Part shown: in pieces, positions 11,001 through 25,841 of the stretch
Layout of the letters: every line of letters begins with the position of its first letter
How positions within the stretch are numbered: position 1 is the stretch's first letter
DNA from: Emiliania huxleyi CCMP1516
Lineage: Eukaryota > Haptophyta > Isochrysidales > Noelaerhabdaceae
Length of the DNA: 64,000 bases
Direction of reading: 5' to 3'
Assembly: GCF_000372725.1 (NCBI RefSeq)
Contig: NW_005200095.1
Span: forward strand, 82,981 to 146,980
Translations under genes and position numbers: made by a program
Notes under the pieces: model-generated
What the model was told of the DNA's origin: nothing
The model's database searches: none
The model's input: the letters and a program-made list of their open reading frames with translations, nothing else

Positions 11001-11953
11001 AAACGTCTCCACACACACAAGGGGGGGCGACCCTCGCATCTCCACGCCCGGGACGCGGGCAGGAGCTGGCACGGCATTCAAAGTGCAAGCACCGGCCCGG
11101 TGCCGTGGGTGAGCAACCTGCACCCCACTCCCTCCCTCCCAGACTGCGGGTTGTGCGGCAGCTGCCTGCGCTGAGCCTCATCGAGCTCTGCCGCCGGCGC
11201 CCAGTCGCGGACTGCGGCGAGGGAGTAGCTCGCGCCCTCGAGAGGCTGGCTGGCCAGCGCCTCCTTGACGGCGGGCTCCTGTTCACAGGCTGCGCCTGTG
11301 AAGGGACGCCGTTCACAGGCTGGCTGGCCAGCGCCTCCTTGACGGCGGGCTCCTGTTCACAGGCTGCGCCTGTGAAGGGACGCCGTTCACAGGCTGGCTG
11401 GCCAGCGCCTCCTCGACGGCGGGCTCCTGTTCACAGGCTGCGCCTGTGAAGGGACGCCGTTCACAGGCTGGCTGGCCAGCGCCTCCTCGACGGCGGGCTC
11501 CTGTTCACAGGCTGCACCCGTGAAGGGACGCCGTTCACAGGCTGGCTGGCCAGCGCCTCCTCGACGGCGGGCTCCTCGAACCAGTACGGCAGCGTCTCCA
11601 CCGCGCCGGTGTGCAGCGCCGCGCACCCCGTCAGGTACTTCGAGAACTTGGCCATCGGGAGGAGCAGCTCCGACGCGAGCAGCTCCTGTTCAGGACGCCC
11701 TCTTCACTGAGTGGGCGCTTGCTCCCTCCTCGGGGACGTCACGCTGCCCTCTCGCGAGCGGCTCCTCCACCCACGCTGGAGCCTCGTCCTGCAGCTTGAC
11801 CTGAGGTAAGGCGCAAGGACCAAGGTCAGGTACGCTTCTCCACGCGCACGAGGTGGTGGGGCGAGGGCCAAGATAGCCTTTGCGACTCCACGTCTAGACG
11901 ACGGGAGCGGGCACGGCATTCAGAGTGCGAGGCCCAGTGCGTGTGGGTGAGCG

Positions 11954-11987
<34 letters not shown>

Positions 11988-13934
11988 GCTTGACCTCCAG
12001 CACCGCGAAGGGGAAGGGGAGGATGTGGGCCGGGTCGAGCGGCTCTGACAGGTTGCGGCACCACTCGTGCACCCCTGCGGGGGCCTCCGCATCGCCGAGG
12101 GCGAGGGCCTCCTTGATCAGCGAGAGGTTGGAGTCGAGGGTGAGGCGGACGCTGTTCGAGTCAGAGGCCTGCGGAGTGAAGACGATCACTCTCTTCATGG
12201 AATGTTCACGGAATGGTCATGGAATGGTCGAGTCGGAGGCCTGGAACGCCGTGCGCTGATAGACGGTCCTCACGGCAGGGAGCAGCCCTCGCTCCGCCAG
12301 CGCCGCCTGCACCTCGGCGCCCAGCGCCACCCCCTTGTCGCGCTGCTTCTCGGAGATCGCCCCCGCGGCGAGCTGCGCGTCGAGCTGCGCGGCAACGTCG
12401 AGTGCCCGCTCCGGGTGCAGCAAGTCGCGCACAGCAGACGGCGCGATGGGGAGGCGCTGCTTGGTCGACTTCTCGCCAGAGTCCTTGGAGCGGTGCGTCT
12501 TGCGCTCGACGTAGACTGTGCCCGCCTGCTCCGGGTTAGGTGAGCGGCTATGGCCACCTCGTCTCCCCATCTCTCCCCACCTCTCCCCACCTCTCCCCAC
12601 CTCTCCCCACCTCTCCCCACCTCTCCCCATCTCCCCCCACCTCTCCCCACCTCCCCCCACCTCTCCCGCCTGCTCCGGGTCGAGCCCGTACCAGCGCAGA
12701 CGGAAGAGGTTCGCCCCGTCGTCGCGCGCGAGGCGCTCGTGGTACTGGCGGAAGGAGAGCGAGTCGAGGTAGAGGGAGGTGATCCACGAGAGGACCGACG
12801 TGCCCTCGTAGAACTTGGAGTAGATGGCCTGGGCGTGATGCATCAGGACCGGCGCCTCCTCCGCCGCCAGGGCGAGCGTGGGGGGCGTGCGGCCCATGAT
12901 GAGGATGGAGAGGTGCTTGAGCACGCGCGCCTAGGACGAGCTCGCCCGAGATCACCCGAGATCACCCGAGGTCACTCGAGGTCACTCGAGGTCACTCGAG
13001 GTCACTCGAGGTCACTCGAGGTCACTCGAGGTCACTCGAGGTCACTCGAGGTCACTCGAGGTCACTCGAGGTCACTCGAGGTCACTCGAGGTCACTCGAG
13101 GTCATGATGAGGGCGTCGCGCGCCGTCAGTTCCGGCACGTTCTCCTTTTTGACCCAGTACTTTGTGGTGCTGCGCTCGAAGTCGCTGGGCGGCACCCACT
13201 CGATGGGCCGGCCCTGGAGGGGGGGGGGGGAGAGGGGGGGGGGGTCAGGCGGTGAAATGCGGTGGTTGGCTGGTGAGGGCCAGGGAAACGGCGGGGTGGG
13301 GTGAGGGTTGGGCCAAAGGGGGAGGGCGAAGGTGAAGGTTGGGCGAAGCTAGACTCTTCTCGACCTCGGCGTCGGTCTTGGGCGGGTTGGACGCGGCGCG
13401 GAGCGAGGCGAACCCGTCGGAGAGCATGACGATCAGCGGCTCGAGGCACACGTTGCAAAAGGGCTGCAGTGCGAGCTGCGCCACCAGCCAGCTGCCGAGC
13501 GAGGTCCGCTGCACCTTGTCGAACTTTTTGGTCGCCTTGCGGCACGCCGTCCGGCAAATCTCGACGTACTTCATCAGCTCGACGATCTGAGCGCTCGCAT
13601 CCTCCGTCACCTGGGTGAGGCGGGCGAGCTCCACCGACGCGGGCTCTGCCTTGCCGGCCTCGCGCAGCACGTTGGCGAGGATGCCGACGATCACGGAGAC
13701 GCGCGCGCGGACGTGGCGCGACGCCTTGTCCATCTCGGCCTGAAGCTGGCTGATGAAGCGCTCTCCTCGCTTGGCCGCCGAGCCGCCGCTGATGTGTGTG
13801 AGCAGCGACGCCGCCTCGGCTGACGGTGCCCGGTACACCTCCTCCTTCAGCCCTTCATAGTCGATGAACTCGGAGGGCGGAGTGTAGACGGCGTTCTCCT
13901 TGGCCGTCGCCACCGTCTCGCCGTAGGCCACCAT
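8071..13934 (-). CDS. VTC4: VTC4-like SPX-VTC polyphosphate polymerase with an extra C-terminal domain (gene B)
   Basis: Minus-strand gene of about 20 exons. Phased exons: 13934-13365 (SPX), 13213-13124, 12930-12670, 12525-12241, 12168-11995, 11800-11765, 11685-11539, the array to 11317, 11278-11166, 10983 onward, a poorly resolved linker (~10980-10260), then ~10250-9764, 9726-9662, 9615-9429, 9253-8719, 8643-8531, 8416-8252, 8166-8071. SPX: FIDYEGLKEEVY and YVEICRTACRKATKKFDK. VTC catalytic tunnel: TTKYWVKKENV, the RxR of FRLRWYGLDP, VYVERKTHRSKDSGEKS, FPFAVLEVKLQ and KFSKYL, the residues known to bind polyP/metal in yeast Vtc4. The C-terminal Vtc1-type helices begin MEPKTFFANERTF. These three domains in this order define ATP-dependent polyphosphate synthesis at the acidocalcisome/vacuole; SPX senses inositol pyrophosphates. 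The extra ~290-residue tail is shared with gene A. The linker exon chain is uncertain. Confidence 0.85.
9254..9428 (-). repeat. Copy b of the ~160-bp element, forming a complete intron of gene B
   Basis: The intron starts GTGCGCACAG and the following exon starts GTGCACACGG. The body carries the family landmarks (GCTCACCCACGCGCACCGGG, GCACTTTGAGTGC, TTAGACGTGGAG, GTGGAGAAGTTTCC, CCTTAG). Gene A has no intron here. Confidence 0.75.
9727..9763 (-). repeat. 37-nt hairpin mini-intron
   Basis: Minus-strand sequence begins GTGAACAGCGTCTCTTCACA and ends AGCTGTGAACAG. TTCACA pairs with TGTGAA. It interrupts gene B after GHT and restores the frame if removed. A near-identical 37-nt copy lies at 10694-10730. 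Confidence 0.75.
10694..10730 (-). repeat. 37-nt hairpin element, 3' end of a gene B intron
   Basis: Same family as 9727-9763 (GTGAACGGCGTATCTTCACG ... CAGCTGTGAGCAG). The intron probably begins upstream at a GTGCTCGCGCC that is repeated exactly at the start of the next exon (11-bp duplication). Confidence 0.65.
10803..10885. repeat. 11-bp minisatellite (AGATCTCGGCC)n in gene B linker
   Basis: About six tandem copies with drift at the right end. The period is not a multiple of three; it is probably intronic, though the frame through it is open on the minus strand. Confidence 0.7.
10984..11165 (-). repeat. Copy c of the ~160-bp element, a GC-AG intron of gene B
   Basis: The intron starts GCAGCTGCC and the next exon starts GCAGCTGCC. 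The body is nearly identical to copy a, including the poly-GGGA arm. Confidence 0.75.
11279..11574 (-). repeat. 74-bp exon/intron tandem array in gene B
   Basis: Four hairpin elements of 38 nt (11279-11316, 11353-11390, 11427-11464, 11501-11538) alternate with 36-nt coding pieces that each read EPAVEEALASQP on the minus strand, five coding copies in all. Each 38-mer starts GTGAACGGCG and ends CCTGTGAACAG, with TTCACAGGC pairing with GCCTGTGAA. Confidence 0.9.
11801..11994 (-). repeat. Copy d of the ~160-bp element with a GT/CA tract, an intron of gene B
   Basis: The intron starts GTCAAGC and the following exon starts GTCAAGC. A CA microsatellite lies at the 5' end of the intron, followed by the family landmarks and a GCCTTACCTCAG acceptor. 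Confidence 0.75.
12526..12669. repeat. GC-AG intron with a 10-bp minisatellite (CTCTCCCCAC)n
   Basis: Lies between VTC exons. ACCCGGAGCAGGCGGG is present at both ends of the insert, so splicing CAG|GCGGG to CAG|GCGGG restores DPEQAGTVYVERK. Confidence 0.75.
12931..13123. repeat. GC-AG intron with a 10-bp minisatellite (GTCACTCGAG)n
   Basis: About thirteen perfect 10-bp units at 12971-13100. The intron starts GCGCGCG and the next exon starts GCGCGCG. Removal gives ENVPELTARVLKHL, matching VTC. Confidence 0.75.
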
Positions 13935-14074
13935 GTGCTGCGAGGGTGAGGGTTATGGCGTTCTGCTTTGCTCATTTGGGCACCCGCCGTCTTTAGGCGC
14001 TGTCAGTTGTATTACGCGAGTGGACCCCAATGTGTGTGTGTGTGTGTGTGACACTCACACACACTGGACCCCAA

Positions 14075-14268
<194 letters not shown>

Positions 14269-15540
14269 CGTTGCGGCTAACTTCGAAATGTGCACCTGGG
14301 ATGGCTGCGCTCCCTTTGTGCTGGCTGGCTGGTACACCCTGCGGCGGCGCGGCCGGTTGAGAGGTTTTCTTTTTGTGAGAGAAAAGCCTTGGGGTGGGAA
14401 CCTCTGAGAAGGTGCAGGCGTGCGAGGGCGCTATCTGCGTCGTGCGGGGCTGCTGGCTGGGAGCTCACTTGTGTTGTAAGGCTGCTGTTTTCTCAGGGCG
14501 CGGGGGGTCGCGCAGTGCGTGAGCCGCGCGGGCGTGTGTGAGTGTATTAGCTTTCCAGTTGATCCTTATCGGACTGGTGAGTTCCCTCTCGCTGTCAGTG
14601 TGACGTCCAGGCAGTCATTGGCAGCGGTGCTACACACCCTACGCCTTCATTCGTTTTCTCCAAGTAGGAAAGAAATTTTGTGTCTCGTCATCATGTTTTT
14701 CTTTTTTTGCTTATGGCAGTAAAAAGAAACGGAACTGTGTGCGACAGGCGCGGGCTCGGTCGATATCCAATACTTCGACTCACATGTTCACTGCTGCGGT
14801 GTGTGCCCGGGAAGGCGCGGCGGCGGGATGGATTGAGAAGGTCTCAGAGAGACTGCAGGCGTGCAGAGGCGCGCGTTGCAGTGTCTCTGATTGGGCTGCT
14901 GGCGGTGTGAGCGCGAGACGGCGTGGTGAGGCGAGGGGCAGGCTGTTGTTGCGGGGTGCGGGCAGCATCGTCGAGCGCAGTGCGTGTGGTGCTGTATGCT
15001 GTGTGTGCAGGCAGGCTGGCAGTCTGTGCTGTAGACCGGAACGGATGAGCGCGCGCGCGCGCGCGCGCGCGCGTGCGGGCGTGCGTGCGCGGCTTGCGCG
15101 GTGCAGGACCTGCGTCGTACTCGCGGCGCGTCCTGGTACTGCCGCTTGTGAGATGCCAGAAGCAGTGTGCAGAGCCTGCACAGGGCGCAAAAAGGCGAGG
15201 TAGTGCTGGTGAGGTGTGCTGCGGTGCGCGCGTCGCGGCGTGAGTGGACGAGCGGCTGGCTCTGGTAGTGCGAGGGGCGCGCAGCTGGTGCGGGCGGCGC
15301 GGGACGGCCATGGGGCGCCAGCACAGGGCAGACGCACATGGCACAGCTCTGAAATGGCGCTGCGCGTGTTTGCGTGCGCGCGGGGACGTACGCGCAGTTT
15401 TCACGCGGTGTGCGTGGAGAAGGGCATGAGGGGCGCCGGCCGGCTTGTTGGGCCAAAAGCGTCGAAAATGTCCCAAAAAGCGTGTCTCGAGTTTGTTGCA
15501 GCTCCGCAGCCTGCGTGCGCTGCCGGGACGCACCGCTTGC

Positions 15541-15583
15541 TGGATCTGTGCACTCCCTGGGTCCCAGGGAGTGCACAGATCCA
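15541..15583. repeat. Perfect 43-bp palindrome
   Basis: Arms of 21 bp (TGGATCTGTGCACTCCCTGGG and its reverse complement, quoted only once) around a single T. It could extrude as a cruciform or form an RNA hairpin. Confidence 0.9.
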
Positions 15584-16468
15584 ACAGGAGTGAGTAGGCT
15601 CGACGCCGTACTCGAGATGGAGCTGCAGAAAGTACGCCGCCGAACGTGCCACCGACGGCGTCCTGGCGGAGGTGGTGGAGTTTGAGAACTGAGGCTGCGG
15701 AGGTGACGCCTGAGGTACCAGTCCGTGCACAGCGACTCAGCCGGCGACCGCCACGGGCTCAGACGAGACTTGTCGACGCGTTCCGGCTCAGCTTCACCGT
15801 GGTCATCGGGCGTCTGTCGACGTCAGGACCACCCATACAGCTCGCGGGTTCGAGGTCGCAAGAGCCAAGATGGTGGCGTTTGGACATCCCAACCATCACA
15901 CAAGACAGCCTGTAGGTGGTGGCGGGACGGCGCAGTGTTTGTGGCACTCGGCAGTAGGCACCCGCGGCACGACCCCGCTGTCGGCTCTCGCTGGCTGCGG
16001 AACCGGCCCCAGAGGGGGACGGTCCGGGCGAGTGTGGCAGCTCCTGCGCTAGTCTGGGCACCCTCTATCATAGCACTACTGATCCCGGTCATTAGAGCTG
16101 CCAGGGATAGCGTCAGGAGCCTATAGGAGTCAAAACCCCTCATATTTGAGACATCGTGGCCCATATACTCGCACTCAACGAGCCGGCCGCGCGCGGCTCG
16201 GCGTGTGCGAGTGCGTGGTTCGTGTGGTTCGGTGCCCGAAGGCGACTGACCAGTCTTGCTGCCATCGCGGAACGAAGGCTTTAGAAGAAAGGTGACCCCC
16301 CTCCCCACGAGGCAATGTTCGTCCCTGGCTCGCTTCCCCCCCAACCCCCAGTTCTATCCCCCAGTTCCAGCCCCCTCCAATCCCCAGTGTCGCCACGTAC
16401 CTGCGCAGAAACCCGTATGCGCTGTGATCGGTTCCCGATCCATCCCGCTCGCCGTGCCGCATGAGAGC

Positions 16469-21903
<5,435 letters not shown>

Positions 21904-22357
21904 CCCTTCGGACTAAATTTAGACCCACGAGATCGATAACGGCGGTCAAAACGGCGTGCTAATTGCTGAATGGACGCGTCCCCCAACCTTCACTTCTTCA
22001 GTGTATGTAGCTCTTACGAACATACCCGTAGGTGAACTGCTGACGGGTTTTGCGATGAGGAGCGATCCGAACGTGGTATTCGGGTGATTAGATCACTACC
22101 GCCGAAGCGCAAGCGCTTGGAGCAAGGGAACTGCCACGTATGGGTCCCAGACTAGCACCCCACCTCGCGAGCCGACGTTCTGGCTCAGCGAGGCTGCTGC
22201 GGAGCACTCGGGGCCGACGTTCTGGCCCAGCGAGGCCGCTGCGGGGCACCCGGCGGCTCGGTTCGCTCATCAGCGCAAACTCGGTCGAGCAGAAAGTTCT
22301 TTGTTGTTGTGCCTGGTAAAATTATAGAGCACGACCTCGACGCTCGCGCGCCTGTGT

Positions 22358-22412
<55 letters not shown>

Positions 22413-22896
22413 CTCGCGGGTCCTCGCGGGACTCCTCCTTCCTCGCGCCCCGCGCCGCCGCCGCCACCACCGTATCGAGCCCTCCCCGCGGGACCACCGA
22501 TCACACAGAAAGCTGAACCGAAGAAGATCGACTGCCCACTCAAAAAGCGCAAACGAAAAAAAATGGGGTGCGGCGGGTTTGGCACGAAGACGGCCCGGCC
22601 CGCGACGGCTGGCCGCCGACGAGCGCGCTCGCGCTGCTCGTCAAGATGGCGGCGGTGGCGATTGCGGCGACAAAAGTCCCGTCGTACAGCGCTCAGGCGC
22701 CTGTCGTCTGTCGTCTGTTGTCGCATTTCGCACACGCGCGCGCCGCGCGACCCGCGTCGCTCCGCGAGGGCATGAGCCTTCCGCGATTCGAACCCGCAGC
22801 CAAAAGCTGCTCGCTTATGAGTAAGTAATGCGCGGTTGACGCTCCCCTACCCCCTTCAATGAGGCGAATCCGGGTTGTGTTCATCGGTACCCAGCG
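21904..22896. other. Intergenic between divergent genes
   Basis: Shared upstream region of the propeller (minus) and TLDc (plus) genes. It contains a dispersed repeat copy (about 22003-22050: AGCTCTTACGAACATACCCG...), an imperfect tandem around 22165-22250, a (CA)n tract at 22362-22410 and a GGTAAAATTATA AT-rich box near 22315. No gene is supported. Confidence 0.5.
22362..22410. repeat. (CA)n microsatellite
   Basis: About 24 dinucleotides. Confidence 0.95.
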
Positions 22897-23555
22897 ATGC
22901 TATCGTTGCTTGCAAGCTACGCGCTGAGCGCCGCACCGAACGGACCTCTCGGGGGGCGGGGCGGTAGCCTTTCTTCACATCGGAGTTTTGTTGCATCCAG
23001 TAGAGCCAGCTCGAGAATCCGAACTAGCGGCCGCATCATCGCAGCAGGCGAGAATCCGAACCCGTTCTCCGCCTTCCTAGCCTCGCTCGCGCCGGCCGAC
23101 GACGAGTACAACTCGTCGCCAACCCGCGACGCTCGGCTCACGGAGCAGCAGAAGATCGCAGAGTCGAAGCGAGCGGAGCGGCAGGACGCCAATGCACAGC
23201 AGCAGCAGCAGAAGGCCGCACCAGCGCCGCCTCGCAACCCGTTCGAGACGCTCGTGAAGGCCTTCACGCCGATTGAGGTTGACCGCGACGGCAACCCGGT
23301 CGAGCCGGCGCCGCAAGCTGCAGACGACCGCGACGTCGGCGAGCGCCTCTTCGGCCTCTTCTTCGGAGAGCCAGAGGCAGGCGTCACGTCTGGCATTGCG
23401 CGCACCTCTGGCGCGAGATACGAGGGAGAGAGCCGCGCGCGCGCAGTAGAGAGCGGTCGAGAGTGAACGGGCGAGCGAGAGAGAGGGAGAGAGAGAGAGG
23501 GAGGAAGAGAGAGAGACAGACTGACAGACAGACAGAGAAGAGACAATAGAGAGAC

Positions 23556-23587
<32 letters not shown>

Positions 23588-25308
23588 CCCCTTATGCGAC
23601 CCTCCCACCCTCCCTCACCAGGCGCGCCGGATACGTACCCTGCGACCAAGACAGAGTTCGCCGAGCCCGTCGCCGGCGACGACGCCGAGATGGCGCTCCT
23701 CCGGCCGCTTCTCAAAAACACGAGTGAGCAGCACCGCACCACCCATGGGACTGAACCCACGCTGGATTCGATACTCTGGAGGTATGGTACACGCGGGCTG
23801 TGTGCGCGCCTGCCGCAGACAGCCCCGCCGCGCGTCTTGCAAGAATACCCCTCGCGAGCCATGGGCCCTGCCATCGGCCCTGCCCATGACCTGCACGAAG
23901 CTCCCGCGAGCCTTGTCGGAACCGCCCCTTGTCGGCACCGCCCCGCAGACCTCGAGTACCTCGACCTCAAGCGCGTGTACGACGCGCAGGCCGACGGCTG
24001 GACGGCAGACGCCTTCCACGCGGGCGCGCGCGCACACACGCACCGGGCCTCCGGTGACCGGTGGCGGGCCTCCGGTGACCGGTGGCGGGCCTCCGGTGAC
24101 CGGTGGCGGGCCTCCGGTGACCAGTGGCGGGCCTCCGGTGACCAGTGGCCGGACGGTGTTTGGCCTCCCAAGTCGATGCCGTGGGGCGTGGGGCTCCTGC
24201 TAGACTCAGGGCTTGGAGACGATGCCGCGCCACCCTTTGCCCCGCCACTGTACGACTGTATGAGCCTGGCGGCGTCCACCTCCCCCTCCCTTGCCCCGCA
24301 GGCGCCAACTACAGGGGCCCGTGCGTCGTCTTTTGCAAGACGCGCGGCGGTGCCGTCTGCGGCGGGCGCGCACACAGCCCGCGTGTACCATACCTCCAGA
24401 GTATCGAATCCAGCGTGGGTTCAGTCCCATGGGTGGTGCGGTGCCGTCTGCGGCGGGCGCGCACACAGCTCGCGTGTACCATACCTCCAGAGTATCGAAT
24501 CCAGCGTGGGTTCAGTCCCATGGGTGGTGCGGTGCCGTCTGCGGCGGGCGCGCACACAGCCCCTGCCTATGGGTGGTGGCACTCGCCTATGCACGGATGG
24601 CGCCTGGTCGTGAGTCCTCAGTACGGCCGGCCACTCTTCTCCCCCCCCCCCCTCTCCAGCTCCCTGTCAATGCGCTCGCACACCTGGCAGCCTCCCCCCG
24701 GCGCCGCCCCCACGAGTCCCCGACCTGCCTCGTGGTCCGTTGTCTGCAGGTACGCGCCCAAGGGCTTCGCGGGCTATGGCGAGTACCGAGGCAGCATCGC
24801 CGCCTTCCTCTTCTCCTGGCCGAGCGGCGACACCGCCCGTCCCGCAATCAAGCTGCAGAAGATTGGCGGCGCCGGCCTCGCGACGATCGACGAGCCGGAG
24901 ACGGGCGCCGCCGCCGCTGCCTCTCCCCCTCCACCCCCCTCCGTCTCTCCTCCTCACCCCCCCCTCCCCCTCCGTGTCTCCTCCCCCGGCCAGGCCCGCG
25001 CTTTGGCGCCGAGGGGCTCACCGCGATGATGAACCCGGGCAGCGAGCGGCTCGTCTCGTCCAAGCTCGGGCCGTACTACGAGTGCCTCCCGGACGGCAGC
25101 CGCTCGCTCTTTGGTGCTAGATCTAGAGCCCTCGTCGGGCGAGCCGGGCGAGCTTCATTGCTGCTTGTGACTGCAACTGTGAGTGCGAACCTAATTAGGC
25201 GCCAAGCCCTCGTCGGACGAGCTGAGCGAGCTCCGCGTGTACGCCGGCTGCTGGCCGGAGGGTGAGCGCATACCTTTCGACGGCGCCATCCCTTTCGCCA
25301 TCGAGTGA
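22897..25308 (+). CDS. TLDc-domain protein
   Basis: Seven exons in phase: 22897-23380, 23622-23723, 23949-24023, 24302-24341, 24750-24904, 24994-25113, 25199-25308 (361 aa). The N-terminus MLSLLASYALSAAPNG with a following Ser/Arg stretch looks like a signal or plastid leader; then a Gln/Ala-rich linker. The TLDc domain (residues ~185-360) reads LKRVYDAQADGWTADAFHAG, YRGPCVVFCKTYAPKGFAGY, GSIAAFLFSW, GPRFGAEGLTAMM and SSKLGPYYECLP, ending LRVYAGCWPEG. TLDc proteins protect against oxidative stress and regulate V-ATPase in animals; that role here is inference. Most introns are GC-AG with short matches between intron start and downstream exon start. Introns 2 and 4 contain the same ~90-bp repeat in opposite orientations; intron 3 holds a 20-bp tandem (24048-24152). 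Confidence 0.8.
24048..24152. repeat. 20-bp tandem repeat (GTGGCGGGCCTCCGGTGACC)n
   Basis: Five units without spacers inside TLDc intron 3; the reverse-complement reading frame gives RRPATGH repeats, a shadow. Confidence 0.9.
24333..24560 (+). repeat. ~91-bp tandem repeat in TLDc intron 4, inverted copy at 23725-23843
   Basis: Two full units plus part of a third (GGTGCCGTCTGCGGCGGGCG ... TGGGTTCAGTCCCATGGG). The intron at 23724-23948 carries the reverse complement. Confidence 0.85.
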
Positions 25309-25841
25309 CGGTGGCTCTGAGGAGGCACAAAAGGGGGAAGTCAGCCACACCCCACGAAAGAAAGAAAGTGAAAGGCAAAAATCATACGAAACCCGGAGCG
25401 CGGATAGCTAACCCTCGTCGAGAGCCTCATACCTCTTGTCTCGTACTCCGTCCAGAGCACATACTGCCCATTTTCTTCTTCTGTAAAATTCTAAGGGAAA
25501 AAAAGAAAGAAAACAGGCAAGCCCAGGCAAAGGTGTCCAGGTAACCTGGATTTATCCATGCAGTTTATAAACAAAACTCACAGCAGACCGACCTATGGCA
25601 CATGTGAAGACCTGTACGCAGTTGCCCTGTCCTTCCTCCCGACTGCTAGTGAGTGTTTGACCTGGGCCCCCCTCCGTCTCGAGAAGGCTTGGGTGAGTAC
25701 GTTACGGCCAGCGGCGAGAGGCCTTGTCTATTGCATGTCTTTTGTGGACTCTGTCGTGGCATAAGGATTTTGCTGTTGTCCCAGTGTGTGTCGTGTGTGT
25801 CTCGCGCCTTGCGAGGGTGTTGGTTTGCAATCAGGGGATCT
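25309..25841. other. Intergenic between convergent genes
   Basis: A purine-rich stretch (25360-25520) with a TGTAAAATTCTAAGGG motif at 25481. I see no gene. Confidence 0.5.

Noticed and set aside
22770-22855. tRNA-like segment on the minus strand with GGGTTCGAATC
   Set aside because: A T-loop-like box is present, but the T-stem does not pair, no acceptor stem or D-arm can be drawn, and no anticodon arm fits.
24048-24152. CRISPR-like regular repeat
   Set aside because: Five 20-bp units are directly adjacent with no spacers; it is a minisatellite in a eukaryotic intron. The same holds for the 72-, 74- and 79-bp arrays.
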